Source: Thraustochytrium sp. TN22 (taxonomy: Eukaryota; Sar; Bigyra; Thraustochytrida; Thraustochytriidae). From it: a stretch of 64,000 bases of DNA. The notes beneath the pieces are model-generated. The model saw only the letters and a program-made list of their open reading frames with translations, was not told the origin of the DNA and did no database searches. The DNA is taken from contig JABLUY010000149.1 in NCBI GenBank assembly GCA_013306675.1, positions 1-64,000 on the forward strand, in the 5' to 3' direction. A program made the position numbers and the translations under genes. Positions within the stretch are counted from its first letter, which is position 1; each line of letters starts with the position of its first letter. This document shows, one piece after another, positions 1 through 9,337 of this stretch.

Positions 1-620
1 GGGCCCTGCCGCGCGTCCCGCCGGCCGCCGGCCGCGCCGCCGCCGCCGCGCGCCTCGCCGCGCCCGGCCGCCGCGCTCGCCGCGCCCTGCGCTTTGCGCT
101 TTGCTGCGCTCGGCGGCTAGCTTCGCTTGCTTTGGCGGCGCGCGCTGATTGCTGATTGATTCATGATGAGGGTCTCCCGAGACGCCGCCACGCGCGCGGG
201 ACCCTCGCCGCGGGTCCCGCCGCCGGCGCGTGGTCATGACCGTCGTGGCGGCCGCGCGGCGCGAATCCGTGGCAGGCAGGCATCCATCCAGACGGCGGCG
301 TCCTCCGCCCGGACCTGCCGGCGCTCGCGGCGGCCGCGGGCGCGTCGCCCTGCCCCGCCTTACCCCGGGCGGTCGCACCTGCGGTCCTCGTGTCGCCGAG
401 GCCGCGAGGCGGCGAGGCGAGGCGAGGCTGCTGTTTGTTTGTGCACGCGGCGGTCCGGTCCGGGCCGAGTCGTCGTCTTGGGAAGGAGGAACGCGGCAGC
501 TCCGCGTGTGAGCTACTGTCTACATGGTAACTTAGCTAGCTGCGTTTGCTCGCTCATCTGTGATCAGCTGGCCGTGCTGGCCGTCATCGTGATCGCGTGT
601 GTTGCCCACGTGCGACGGGG

Positions 621-662
621 CCGACGACAGGGCCCGACAGGGCCGACAGGGCCCGACAGGCC
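621..662. repeat. GGGCCCGACA-type minisatellite
   Basis: Four imperfect copies of a 9-10 base unit (GGGCCGACA / GGGCCCGACA) lie in tandem in the non-coding left edge. Confidence 0.8.
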
Positions 663-830
663 ACGTTGTGTAGTTCTCAGGCATGAGGCGGCATGAGCGA
701 CATTCGCATCGTAGGGTCGCGCTCCCACGCGCGCGCGGCGCGGTGCTCAGCGCGATGGAAGCTCGTCCGAGTCCCCGGCCGGCTTTGCTTGACTGTGAGC
801 GCCTTGGCTTCGTCACTGTCGAGCCCTCTG

Positions 831-892
831 GCAAGCACGCAAGCACGCAAGCACGCAAGCAAGCAGGCACAGTGACGCACAAGCAAGCAAGC
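831..892. repeat. GCAAGCAC-type tandem repeat
   Basis: About four copies of GCAAGCAC run into further GCAAG units. The repeat is non-coding and lies about 340 bases upstream of the sulfotransferase start. Confidence 0.8.
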
Positions 893-1230
893 CAAGGCGA
901 GAAAAGGAAACAGCACGAGACTCGAGTTGATCGTTCAAGGTCCCAACGTCCGCGGCCGGCTCTGCGCGGGCTCCGCGGCGCCCGCGCAGACCCGCTGGCG
1001 CGGCTCGCAAGCCCAGAGCCCCGTCGTCTCTCTCCTATCTCTCTCTCTCTCTTGTATGCAGCATGCCATGGACGGGGCAGTTGGCGCCGGCAGAGGCCGG
1101 CGATAACTAACTCACTAACGCGACTCGCTCGCGAGCTCGCGCAGCTGAGCGCTTCTGCGCCTGGCTGCGCGGCGCTTGCTGCGCCGCTCGAGCGCGGCGG
1201 CCACGGCCGGCGACACCAACCGCGCAGCGC

Positions 1231-2853
1231 ATGTGGCGGCGTGCGCGCAGCTCGAGCGCGGGCAAGGACGACGGCCTGGCGGAGAGCGCCGCGCTGGTGT
1301 CGAGCCTCGCGCCCGTGGAGGGCCCCACGGTCGTGCCGGGCCCCACGGTCGTGCCGGGCCCCGCGGCTGTGCCGGGCACCACGACAAGGCCGAGCCCCGC
1401 CACCGCCACCGTGTCCAACCCGGCGCTCGTGTCGCCCACCAACGTCGTGCCGCCAACTCCCACGCCAGGCCGACGCCGCTGGCGCCGCGCCGGCAGCTCT
1501 GGCGGCAGCACCGAGGAGGGCTGGCCGGAGGACAAGCAGCAGCTGCTGGTCGTCCCCGGTACCGTCGTCGCGCTGCCGTCGACTTGGGCTGCCAGCACGC
1601 TCGCCCGCACGTTGGGCGTGCTGCTGGTGGCGGCGCTCGTGCTGCTGGGGCTCGGGTCGGCGAGCTTGCGCGACGCCGATGCTGGCGAGACGGGCCCGAC
1701 CGCGTTGTTGCCGCTGGGCGAGCCGGCCGTGGTGAGGTCGCCGCACGAGCCGGCCATGGCCGCCAGGACGCCCACGCCAACGGCGCCGCCGCGGAAGCAG
1801 GGCCCGTCCCGTGGCAAGTCCTTTTACGACGACGCCTTCGACACATACCGATGCCACAGGTTCGCGCGGCCCGGGTCGCTGCCAGACTTTCTCGTGGCCG
1901 GCGTGCACAAGGGCGGCAGCACGGCGCTCTACGGATATCTGGTGCGGCACGGCCACGTGCGGCCCAGCGTGTGCAAGGAGGTGCAGTTCTTCTCGGTGGA
2001 GGAGGCCTACGCCAAGGGCATGACCTTCTACCGGCGGCACTTTCCGGACACGCGCCGGACGCCCTGGGTGCTCACGGGCGAGGGCACGCCCAACTACATC
2101 CGCAACCCGTGGGCCGCGGTGCGCGTCGCGCAGGAGCTGCCGCAAGTGAAGATCATCGTGTCGCTGCGCGACCCGGTGGAGCGCTTCGTCTCGCACTACG
2201 TCGGCTTCGTGGAGCGGGACCTCATCAAGAGCACGTGCGCCGACTTTTGGGCCGAGGCCGTCGGCGAGCTCGACGCCTGCGCGCGCGCCTACGCTCCCGG
2301 GGCGCACGTGCCTCTGCCGACCGACACCAATGGGCGCGGCGCGTGGGCCGCGCTGCGCGGGCTGGCCTCGGCGCCGCGCCTGCAGCGGGCCGTGGGCGCC
2401 GCGCTCGCAGCGGACGACGGCCGCACGCCCGCAGGCCCAACCGCGGCCTGCAACCCGGACCATGCGCCCTGCGTGCGTCGTTACTGCCTGTCGCAGCACC
2501 ACGAGAACGCCATCGCGCGCAGCGTCTACGTGGACCAGCTCGTGCGCTGGCTGCGCTTCTTTCCTGCAGACCGCGTCCTGATCATCCAGTCGGAGCGCCT
2601 CTTTCGCGACACCCACGCGATGCTGGCGCGGGTCGCCGAGTTCCTCGCGCTGCGCCCTTTTACGGACGACGAGCTCGCGGGCTTCGCGTCCACCAAGCGC
2701 GGCTCGAGCCACCACTCGAATCCGCTGTCGGCCAGCTGCGACCGTGCGGCCTTTACCTCCTACTTTGGCCCAGAAAACGAACTGCTGCTCGCCTTACTCG
2801 AGGCGCAGTTCCCGGCCACCCTGGCCGACTGGCAGGCCTGGTCGACGCCCTGA
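1231..2853 (+). CDS. Heparan-sulfate-type sulfotransferase, type II membrane protein
   Basis: This 540-residue protein should transfer sulfate from PAPS to a glycan in the Golgi. A proline-rich N-terminal tail (to about 120) precedes one hydrophobic segment at about 121-146, typical of a type II signal anchor. The Sulfotransfer_1 domain follows. Its 5'-phosphosulfate loop GVHKGGSTAL lies near 221-231, KEVQFF follows, and the 3'-phosphate motif SLRDPVERF lies near 310-318. The order of blocks (KGGxTAL, EVxFF, EGTPxY, LRDPxERxxSxY, then WLRFFP) is that of heparan sulfate 3-O-sulfotransferases and the NDST sulfotransferase domain. The start is the first ATG of the open frame. The acceptor cannot be read from sequence. 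It may be a cell-surface or scale/wall polysaccharide. The N-terminal tail contains a short VVPGPT repeat. Confidence 0.88.
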   Translation: MWRRARSSSAGKDDGLAESAALVSSLAPVEGPTVVPGPTVVPGPAAVPGTTTRPSPATATVSNPALVSPTNVVPPTPTPGRRRWRRAGSSGGSTEEGWPEDKQQLLVVPGTVVALPSTWAASTLARTLGVLLVAALVLLGLGSASLRDADAGETGPTALLPLGEPAVVRSPHEPAMAARTPTPTAPPRKQGPSRGKSFYDDAFDTYRCHRFARPGSLPDFLVAGVHKGGSTALYGYLVRHGHVRPSVCKEVQFFSVEEAYAKGMTFYRRHFPDTRRTPWVLTGEGTPNYIRNPWAAVRVAQELPQVKIIVSLRDPVERFVSHYVGFVERDLIKSTCADFWAEAVGELDACARAYAPGAHVPLPTDTNGRGAWAALRGLASAPRLQRAVGAALAADDGRTPAGPTAACNPDHAPCVRRYCLSQHHENAIARSVYVDQLVRWLRFFPADRVLIIQSERLFRDTHAMLARVAEFLALRPFTDDELAGFASTKRGSSHHSNPLSASCDRAAFTSYFGPENELLLALLEAQFPATLADWQAWSTP

Positions 2854-2927
2854 CGCTGCTGACTGACACTCCGCCGTGTCTGACCACTTTTCTCCCTTGT
2901 TTTGAATGTGACCCATGACGCCTATGT

Positions 2928-3016
2928 GTATGTGTGTGTGTGTGCAATTTGTGACTGCCCGGCGGCCAACCAGTGCCGCGATGCGACGGCGATGCGACGG
3001 CGATGCGAAGCGAAAC
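2928..3016. repeat. TG run followed by GATGCGACGGC repeat
   Basis: A short (TG)n tract and three copies of a 10-12 base unit (GATGCGACGG-like) lie in the 206-base gap between the two convergent genes ending at 2853 and 3060. This is presumably 3' UTR sequence. Confidence 0.7.
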
Positions 3017-3059
3017 GAAGCAAGAGGCAGCTCCTCTAGGCCTAGTTTACTTTACCTTT

Positions 3060-4298
3060 TCATGTCTTTTTCTCTTCATGGTCATCGTTGTCGTCGCCGG
3101 GAGCCTCGGATGGGGGGCCATGGAGTGGCACGGCCGTGAGCACGACCGTCCCGTCCGTGAAGCAGTCGGCGCGCTCCCAGACCGGGTAGTCCTGCTCGCG
3201 GTGCAGGATGCTGCGGCGGTCGTCCTGCGCCAGGTGGCTGCGAAAGGCCGGCATGGGCAGCGAGAGCGCGATGGCCTGCTGAAAGGTGGCGCGCAAGCCG
3301 GCCAGCGAGCGCTCCACGTCGTCCGGGTCCTTGAGCAGATAGTCGATGCTGGCCTGCACGTGCACGAGCAAACCAAAGTCCTCGCGCGTCGTCGCGTCAG
3401 CCTCCTCGTAGCGACGAAAGGTGGCCAGGCCGGTGCGAACCTCCACGGGCGGCGCGCGCTCCGAGGCCGGTGTGACCTGAGCCAAGTGTGAGCGGCCAAA
3501 GAGCGCGAGCACGGCCTCGAAGGCGGTACCGCCCGAGTGCGTGCGGTTGGCAGCGTTGAGCACAGCGCGCGCGAAGCGAGCCAGTGTGGCGCGACGCAAG
3601 TCCTCGTCGCGCGCGCCGCCGGCCGCGGCTGTCCAACCCAGAGCCTGCTCCAGCTCGCGCACCAAGTCCTCCACGACGCCCTCGTACTTGCGTTGTGCGC
3701 CCCGCAAGAGGCGCCCGTTCAGCAGCACCTCGTCGCGCTCCACGTCACGGCGGTCCTGGTGCGTGGTGTCGGCCGCGCCGGCGCCAGCGCCGCGCGCCGC
3801 CGGGTCCGGGTGCGCCTGCTGCAGCAGCCAGCTCACCGGCACGCGGAGGCCGTCGACCCGGCTCAGCGCGGCCTCGGCGGCCGCGCAGAACTCGGCGGGC
3901 GTCGTGGCGGCCTCGAGCTGCTCGCCCAGAGCGCGCGCCGTCTCCTCCTCAAAGGCCTTGGCGGCCTCGGACGGCGCGCCGGCCGGCTCGCAGCCGCCGT
4001 GGTTCGCGAGGAAGCCGCGCACCTCCTCGTCCACGGCCATCGCGGGCCCTTCCCAGCGCAGCAGGGCGCTGGCCAGGCCTCGCCGCAGCCCTCGCGCCGC
4101 GCCCTGCAGCTCCGCCAGCTCCGCGCCGGCCGCCTTGAGCGTCGTCAGCGCCGGGCCCAGCTGCTGCTCGTGCTGCTGCTGCTGCTGCAGCTCCTCCTCA
4201 TGCTGCTCCTCGAGCTGCGGCTGCTGGGGCGCGCGCCACGCTGCGCCCTCGGGCCACGCTGCGCCGAGCCGCCCGAGGTCGGCCAGCGCAGCCTGCAT
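3060..4298 (-). CDS. Unrecognised 412-residue protein with Gln/Glu-rich N-terminus
   Basis: I do not recognise the family. The frame runs uninterrupted from an ATG to a stop and has balanced composition over residues about 60-395, unlike the arginine/alanine-rich shadow frames, so I take it as real. Residues about 25-47 are rich in Gln and Glu. The middle is Ala/Glu-rich and probably helical. A more conserved-looking stretch (NRTHSGGTAFEAVLALFGRS) lies near 255-274. The tail is acidic and hydrophilic, ending in a Lys/Glu run. There is no signal peptide, transmembrane segment or known catalytic motif. It is convergent with the sulfotransferase and divergent from the TMEM86-like gene, with only 161 bases between the two start codons, so these two probably share a bidirectional promoter. 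Confidence 0.7.
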   Translation of the reverse strand: MQAALADLGRLGAAWPEGAAWRAPQQPQLEEQHEEELQQQQQHEQQLGPALTTLKAAGAELAELQGAARGLRRGLASALLRWEGPAMAVDEEVRGFLANHGGCEPAGAPSEAAKAFEEETARALGEQLEAATTPAEFCAAAEAALSRVDGLRVPVSWLLQQAHPDPAARGAGAGAADTTHQDRRDVERDEVLLNGRLLRGAQRKYEGVVEDLVRELEQALGWTAAAGGARDEDLRRATLARFARAVLNAANRTHSGGTAFEAVLALFGRSHLAQVTPASERAPPVEVRTGLATFRRYEEADATTREDFGLLVHVQASIDYLLKDPDDVERSLAGLRATFQQAIALSLPMPAFRSHLAQDDRRSILHREQDYPVWERADCFTDGTVVLTAVPLHGPPSEAPGDDNDDHEEKKT

Positions 4299-4459
4299 CG
4301 CCCGCGCGCGAAGGTTGACTGCGCGCTGGGCTCGGACTCGAAGGCAGCGGAGCGGTCGTTGGCCGCAGCCAGCAGCAGCAACTTGAAGCTCGCTTCTGCG
4401 GCCTTGGAGGCAGGCTCACGCAGACCTCCTGCACCGGGCCGAGGACCGGCGCCGGCGCG
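4299..4459. promoter_or_regulatory. Short divergent intergenic region, likely bidirectional promoter
   Basis: Only 161 bases separate the ATG of the minus-strand unknown gene (4298) from the ATG of the plus-strand TMEM86-like gene (4460), so both promoters must sit here or overlap the coding sequence. I see no TATA box. It is promoter by position only. Confidence 0.45.
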
Positions 4460-5302
4460 ATGGCGGGCGAGGCGACGCGGCGCGTGCTGCTCCTGGCCGC
4501 CACGGCGCTCTGCTTCGTGTCGGTGGCGTGCAAGGCGCTCAAGGTGGACCTCGGGCTGACCGCCAACATCGTGCTCAAGGCGCTGCCCGTGCTGGTTTTG
4601 GCCTTTGTGGGCCTGCTCGCCGACACGGAGCGCAACACGGTGCAGGGCGTGGTCTTCGCGCGCCGTATCGGCGCCGGCCTGGCCATCTGCGCCTTTGGCG
4701 ACGTCTCGCTCGAGCTGCCGGGCGGGTTTCTGCCGGGCCTCGGCTTCTTTCTCTTCGGCCACCTGCTCTACGCGTCTGCGTTTCAGACCGAAAGGGCGCC
4801 GGGCGTCATAAGGCGCGGTGGCTCCACGCGCCTCTGGCTCGGCCGCTTCCTCACGCTCTTTTGGCTCACCATCATCACCTCCTACTACTCCGTCCTTGCG
4901 CCGCACCTGCCGGAGGACTACACCTACCCGGTCATTGGCTACGTGGCCGTCATTGGCCACATGGTCTACCGCGCCGTGGGCCGCCACATGCCGGCCTGCG
5001 GCTACGAGAGCTACGTCTACGGCGCGGTGGGCGCGCTCTTCTTTGCAACCTCCGACATGCTCCTGGCCTACAATCGCTTCGTCGAGCCGCTTGCGCCCGC
5101 ACGGTACCTGGTTCGCTTCACGTACTACATTGCGCAGATTGCGCTCAGCACGGCCACCGTGCTCCCGCCCCTCGAGACTCAGCGCGAGGCTTTGCTCGCG
5201 GACAAGCCCAAGGCTCAGCCGGCTCCGCCAAAGCAGGAGGCTGCCACCACCAAGAGGGCCTCCAAACAGGCAAAGCGTGCCGCCGCTCGTCAGCGCAAGT
5301 AG
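4460..5302 (+). CDS. TMEM86/YhhN-family lysoplasmalogenase-like membrane protein
   Basis: This 280-residue multi-span protein belongs to the YhhN family. TMEM86 members cleave the vinyl-ether bond of lysoplasmalogens in the ER membrane. About eight hydrophobic segments are visible. Family blocks occur in the usual order: KALPVLVLAF near 40-49, then GLAICAFGDVSLEL with the conserved GD near 71-84, FFLFGHLLYASAF near 95-107, GALFFATSDMLLAYNRF near 191-207, and a YYIAQIAL block near 220-227. The core length is normal. The C-terminal 45 residues are a charged tail (Lys/Ala/Gln-rich, several RK/KR pairs) beyond the usual domain, possibly an ER retention or anchoring tail. Whether this organism makes plasmalogens cannot be judged here. 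It is convergent with the ferroportin gene (116-base gap). Confidence 0.85.
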   Translation: MAGEATRRVLLLAATALCFVSVACKALKVDLGLTANIVLKALPVLVLAFVGLLADTERNTVQGVVFARRIGAGLAICAFGDVSLELPGGFLPGLGFFLFGHLLYASAFQTERAPGVIRRGGSTRLWLGRFLTLFWLTIITSYYSVLAPHLPEDYTYPVIGYVAVIGHMVYRAVGRHMPACGYESYVYGAVGALFFATSDMLLAYNRFVEPLAPARYLVRFTYYIAQIALSTATVLPPLETQREALLADKPKAQPAPPKQEAATTKRASKQAKRAAARQRK

Positions 5303-5379
5303 TCTGCGAGCACAGTCGCGGCGCGCACGCCAAAAGACTCATTATCATTGACAATGCTGGCGCCGGTGAGCTTTATCAT

Positions 5380-5407
5380 TTTGCTTTGCTTGCTTGCTTG
5401 CTTGCTG
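5380..5407. repeat. TTGC microsatellite
   Basis: About six copies of TTGC/TTTGC lie between the convergent TMEM86-like and ferroportin-like genes, presumably in a 3' UTR. Confidence 0.8.
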
Positions 5408-5418
5408 GCTATGTTCGA

Positions 5419-7452
5419 TCAAGCCAACAAGGCGCTATTTTCGTCAGCATGTGCACCATCTTGGTGATTGTGACTGTGGCCATGTGCACCCTCATCATGG
5501 TCATGGTCGTGTGCAGCAAAATGGAGCCCCTGGCGACAGCACCACATGGAGTAGCAGACGCAGGCGGACAAGACAACGCCGACAGAAAACACGGCGAGCG
5601 CCGGGAAACGGTCCGGGCGCGCAGCAAGCACGCCGAGCGCCTGCACGACGACGTAAAAGAGCTGGTAAAAGGCCGTCTGTACGGTGGAGAAGACGCCGCG
5701 GTCGTCCTCGGGGACGGTGGTCTGACAGAGCTCGGTGACGGCGAGGTCAAAGGCCCAGAGAAAGGCGCGCGAAAGCGCGACGGCCCAGACCATGGTGAGG
5801 CTCGTGGCGCGGCCGGCTGGGTCGAAGAGGAGTACGAGCGCGACAGGCACAAGAAAGAGGCCAAAGGCCCACACCGAGAGCAGGCCGGCGGCGGACGGGC
5901 TGCCCAGGCGGCGCACGAGCGCGGGGTACAAAAAGGTGCCGAGCAGGCCAAAGACGGCGCCGACGCCGCGACCGGCGCCAACGAGCGCTGGCGGCAGCTC
6001 GGTCCACTCCAGATAGGAGGTCATGAGCGGGCCGTTGTCCAGGACGGTCATGTAGAGCATGGTGTAGGCAACGCTGGCCAGAAAGACAGGCTGCGACGCG
6101 TAGACGCCGAGGCCGACGCGGATGGAGGTGACCAGGCCGAGCGAGGCGGCGGCGGACCCGTGCTCGCCGTGCTGGCCTGGCGCGTAGCCGACGATGATGG
6201 CGGGCCCGCCATAGAGCTCGGACGGCAGCAGAACGGGCGACTCGCGCAAGGCGCCGCCGCCGACGCCGTAGGACGCCGACAGGTGGCGGTGCGGGTGCAG
6301 GTCGCCGGCAGGGTGCGCGTGGCGGAGCAGCGTGCCGTCCTCACGCACGTGGACGTGCTCCTGCGGGCGGCCGTCGAGGCGGACATTTTCGAGCACCATG
6401 CCCTTGGAGTGACTGTCCGGCTCGCTCAGCAGCAGCGGGTGCGCGTGAGGCAGATGGCCCTCTGGGTGCGCGTGGCGCGTGCCGTCGTCGTGCTCGTGCA
6501 CCTTGGCGGCGAGGCGGTGCGCGAAGCGTGCGTGCACCATGCGCAGCAGGTAGAGCTCGAGCGGGCAGGATATGGCGTTCCACAGGCCGAGCACGACGGC
6601 GCCGTAAAAGATGCGCGCGCGCAGGCTGTCGCCCAGGCCCTGGTAGAGCGCCGCGAAGAGGGCTGGCGAGAGCGCCTTGCAGGTGAGGTCGATGCGGCGC
6701 AGCGTCGTGTTGACGGTGCCCACGGGCGTGTGCATTGCCTCTGCGATGACCACGACCCAGTCCTTCTCGAGCGAGACCGTGCCGGCGCCGTTGAGCAGCT
6801 CGCCGCAGCAGCCGAGCACCACGAGCGCCGCGAACCACGCCAAGGTGGCCGAGTCCGCCAGTGACAGCGGGCGCACGCCCTCGACCGGGTTGGCCAGCAC
6901 GCCGCCGGCCACCAGCACGCACGTGCCGACGATGCACACGTTTTCGCCTGCCGTCGTCCACACTTGCGTGCGCAGCCGCTCCGTGCGGTCCACCCAGAGC
7001 CCGAGCGCCGGCAGCCCCAGCACCACCACCGAGTACACCACCAGCGTGTACAGCGCCGTGGGCACCAGCGTATCCCTAAACAGGTCCATGAAGATGAGCG
7101 GCGTTGCCATCTGCCACATGCGGTCGCCCCAGGCCGACAGCAGGTGCGACACGTACAGCACGCGTAGCGCGTCCTCGCCTCGCGTCTTGGCCTCCGGCTC
7201 CGCCGGCGCTCGCCTCAGCGCCCAGAGCGCCGCCGCGCACGTCAGCAGCGCCATGCCGCCCATCGCCGCCAGTGCCCACCCGAGCCCGGCCCTCGTGTGC
7301 GCCTCCTCGCGCTCGTCCCGCGCGCCCACGCCGCTGGCCCAGCCTAGCACCGCTGCGCAGGCCGCTCCATGGCTCGCCGCCGCGCACGTCGCGCCTGCGC
7401 CCGCCAGCGCCGCTGCTGCTGCTGCTGCGCTCGCCGCCGCCGCGCGCTCCAT
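5419..7452 (-). CDS. FPN: Ferroportin-like iron exporter with His-rich loops
   Basis: This 677-residue protein of the ferroportin (SLC40) family would export Fe2+ or another divalent metal across the plasma or a vacuolar membrane. Diagnostic blocks are LYVSHLLSAWGDRMW at 99-113 and VSLEKDWVVVIAE at 226-238 followed by NTTLRRIDLTCKALSP at 248-263, both near-identical in pattern to animal ferroportin. LYMTVL starts near 466. About twelve hydrophobic segments are visible. The long central loop (about 318-435) is packed with His, often as HxH, and the C-terminus (about 643-668) has a second HDHDHD/HGHSHNH cluster. Neither belongs to the usual family core. The position of the hepcidin-binding Cys of vertebrates (LYMTVLGFDC) is Pro here, as expected outside vertebrates. 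An Ala-rich N-terminal stretch of about 95 residues precedes the first core helix. The start is the first ATG in frame. Confidence 0.88.
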   Translation of the reverse strand: MERAAAASAAAAAAALAGAGATCAAASHGAACAAVLGWASGVGARDEREEAHTRAGLGWALAAMGGMALLTCAAALWALRRAPAEPEAKTRGEDALRVLYVSHLLSAWGDRMWQMATPLIFMDLFRDTLVPTALYTLVVYSVVVLGLPALGLWVDRTERLRTQVWTTAGENVCIVGTCVLVAGGVLANPVEGVRPLSLADSATLAWFAALVVLGCCGELLNGAGTVSLEKDWVVVIAEAMHTPVGTVNTTLRRIDLTCKALSPALFAALYQGLGDSLRARIFYGAVVLGLWNAISCPLELYLLRMVHARFAHRLAAKVHEHDDGTRHAHPEGHLPHAHPLLLSEPDSHSKGMVLENVRLDGRPQEHVHVREDGTLLRHAHPAGDLHPHRHLSASYGVGGGALRESPVLLPSELYGGPAIIVGYAPGQHGEHGSAAASLGLVTSIRVGLGVYASQPVFLASVAYTMLYMTVLDNGPLMTSYLEWTELPPALVGAGRGVGAVFGLLGTFLYPALVRRLGSPSAAGLLSVWAFGLFLVPVALVLLFDPAGRATSLTMVWAVALSRAFLWAFDLAVTELCQTTVPEDDRGVFSTVQTAFYQLFYVVVQALGVLAARPDRFPALAVFSVGVVLSACVCYSMWCCRQGLHFAAHDHDHDEGAHGHSHNHQDGAHADENSALLA

Positions 7453-7521
7453 CGCTGGTTCTGCCGCTGCGTTTGCTGTTTGCAGAGGTTCGGCGAGTCC
7501 GGCTTCGAGTCCTCCACGTCG

Positions 7522-7569
7522 TCGTGCTCGCCGTGCTCGCCGTGCTCGCCGTGCTCGCCGTGCTCGCCG
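7522..7569. repeat. 9-base minisatellite upstream of ferroportin
   Basis: About five copies of CGTGCTCGC lie in tandem 70-117 bases upstream of the ferroportin ATG, so probably within its 5' leader. Confidence 0.9.
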
Positions 7570-9224
7570 ACTCGGACGCGCTGACGAAAGTCTGCTAGCA
7601 GTGCCAGGCCCCTGTCGCGCGCCGCGACCGATGAGCTCTCCGTCGTGCCGTCGGGCGCCGTCGCCAGCCGTGACTCGGACGGGCCGCCGTCATCCTGGCT
7701 GGGCAGTTGTCGTGAGGCACGTGGTGAACCAGGCGAACTTGGCCAGCCGGAGAAAGATCCAAGGCGGGCCGCCACCGCGGTGAGCCGCCGGCCCGCTGTC
7801 AGAGCCAAGCCCTTGCCTGTCGCGCATCAGCTGCAGCCCAAGTTGAAGGCAGCCAGGGGATGACGGGAAGCAAATGTCGCGCTGGCCTCTGATTCCGGGA
7901 CTCGGGACCTTCGTTTGGGACACGCTTTTGCTCGCCCAAGAGGATTTGAGCTGACGAGACTACCATCTTGGCCTGAGCTAACGTTGGCCTGAGCAAACTT
8001 AGCGAGTTGGATCAGTTGAGCCTGCCCGGGCCACGCTCGGCTGTCTCACGAGGACTCTCGGACCGGCGGCCGGCCGCGGCGGGCCAGATCTGACGGGACA
8101 GACTCCCTGTCCGGATCTTGCCCATATCTCTGCCTACCCCTGAGTTCTGTCCATCCACCACTGCCCTCAACTCAAGCTCCTCACCGTCATGTCACAGTCA
8201 CGCATCGGTCGCGGCGCGCGAACCGTTTGTTGTGCTGTCGGTCGTCGTGTTGGCCTGACGGCAGTTCTCCTCCTCCAAGCGGCCAACTTGAAGCCTCCAA
8301 CAAACTTTCGCCAAAGGTACGGCCAGCGCAGGCATTGTACCTTACGTGCCCCCGCCGCGGCACGCGCCTCCAGCTTGCAGCCGGGCCCGCACACGTCGCG
8401 CAGGGGTGCATGCTGCGCGTCTCCGGCCCCCGCTCTCAATCCTGCGTGCGCCCCGTTGTCTGCCAGCCTGACCGTGACGGCGTGGCGTGACCAGCGCCTC
8501 CCTCGCCGGGGCCGCGCCGCTCGCGCGGTCGCGCCAGGCCGCGCCAGCCGCGCCCCGCGGCCGCCCGGCCGCCGGCCGCGGCCTGCCAGTGGTCTCGCGC
8601 TGCTCGAGATGGAAGGAGGGGAAGGAGCGCGGCACGTGCACGCACCTGGCGGCGCGGGAGAAACAGGACCGCTAGTGGGGGCAAGTGCGGAATGGGCGGC
8701 AGCGGCCCTTGCGCGCGGCGGATAACCCACTTGCGCCGCCGCCAGTGGGCACGGCGCGTCGCGTCGCGCGCCAAGCAGGAGCAGGAGCAAAGCGTGAGCC
8801 TGCCCCGCGGCGGCCCGCGGCGAGCGAGCGGCGCGCGCGCCCGAGGGCGCCCCATCGCGCGCCTCGCACCGACGCACTCCCCCCTCCCCCCCCCCCCCCC
8901 CGCGCGCGGCCTCCCCCCCGCGCGCACGGCGACGCGGCATTCAGCGGCCAGGGCGGGCTCGATCGAGCAGCAGCTCCACTCCATCTCTTCCGTCTCCCCG
9001 CGGGCCGCGAGCGCGCCCCGCGCTAGGCCGGCGCGGCGCGAGCGTCCGTGCACGCGGCGCTGCCCCGCCCCCCGCCCCCCCGGCGCGGCCCCCTCCTCCC
9101 CCGCCCCGCGCGGCGCGCGCGCGCGAGCGGACCTCCCCCTCCCGCCTCCTTGGAGTCCTTCCCCTGCAAGTTCCCCCTCTCGGGCGGCGGCGCGAGCAGG
9201 TACGCGCGCGAGGAAGGCGCGCAG

Positions 9225-9276
9225 CGCGAGGAGCGCGAGGAGCGCGAGGAGCGCGAGGAGCGCGAGGAGCGCGAGC
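9225..9276. repeat. 9-base minisatellite upstream of USP gene
   Basis: Between five and six copies of GCGAGGAGC lie in tandem 62-113 bases upstream of the USP start codon, probably in its 5' leader. Confidence 0.9.
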
Positions 9277-9337
9277 GCGCGAGGAAGAATAGGCGCGCGG
9301 CGCACGGAGCGCGGCGGCGCGGCGTGAGGCGGCCGCG

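Larger units (their letters stand above)
1..1230. other. Left-edge non-coding stretch
   Basis: I see no convincing gene here. Open frames exist on both strands, but they are arginine/alanine-rich translations of GC-rich DNA with no recognisable motif. The stretch holds two short tandem repeats (about 621-662 and 831-892), a pyrimidine run near 1030-1050, and presumably the promoter and 5' leader of the sulfotransferase gene that starts at 1231. Confidence 0.5.
7453..9337. other. Divergent spacer between ferroportin and USP genes
   Basis: No gene is supported in these 1.9 kb. It must hold both promoters and 5' leaders. Visible structure includes a 9-base tandem repeat close to each start codon (7522-7569 and 9225-9276), a run of C at about 8880-8920, and patches with AT-richer composition (7850-8200). 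Short frames here have no recognisable protein features. Confidence 0.5.

Noticed and set aside
163-696. Left-edge plus-strand open frame of 177 codons
   Set aside because: Arg/Pro-rich translation overlapping a minisatellite, with no motif and no homology I can recognise.
532-2715. Minus-strand frame of 727 codons opposite the sulfotransferase
   Set aside because: Shadow of the plus-strand gene: the plus frame carries all sulfotransferase motifs and the minus frame none.
7344-7808. Minus-strand frame with a GEH repeat just upstream of and overlapping ferroportin
   Set aside because: It is out of frame with ferroportin, and the GEH repeat is the 9-base minisatellite. A spliced upstream exon cannot be excluded but nothing supports it.
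7915-7996. Possible minus-strand tRNA (TTAGCTCAGG and CTCAAATCC resemble A and B boxes)
   Set aside because: No acceptor stem pairs with the expected 3' end, the B box lacks the TTC core, and the D arm cannot be drawn.
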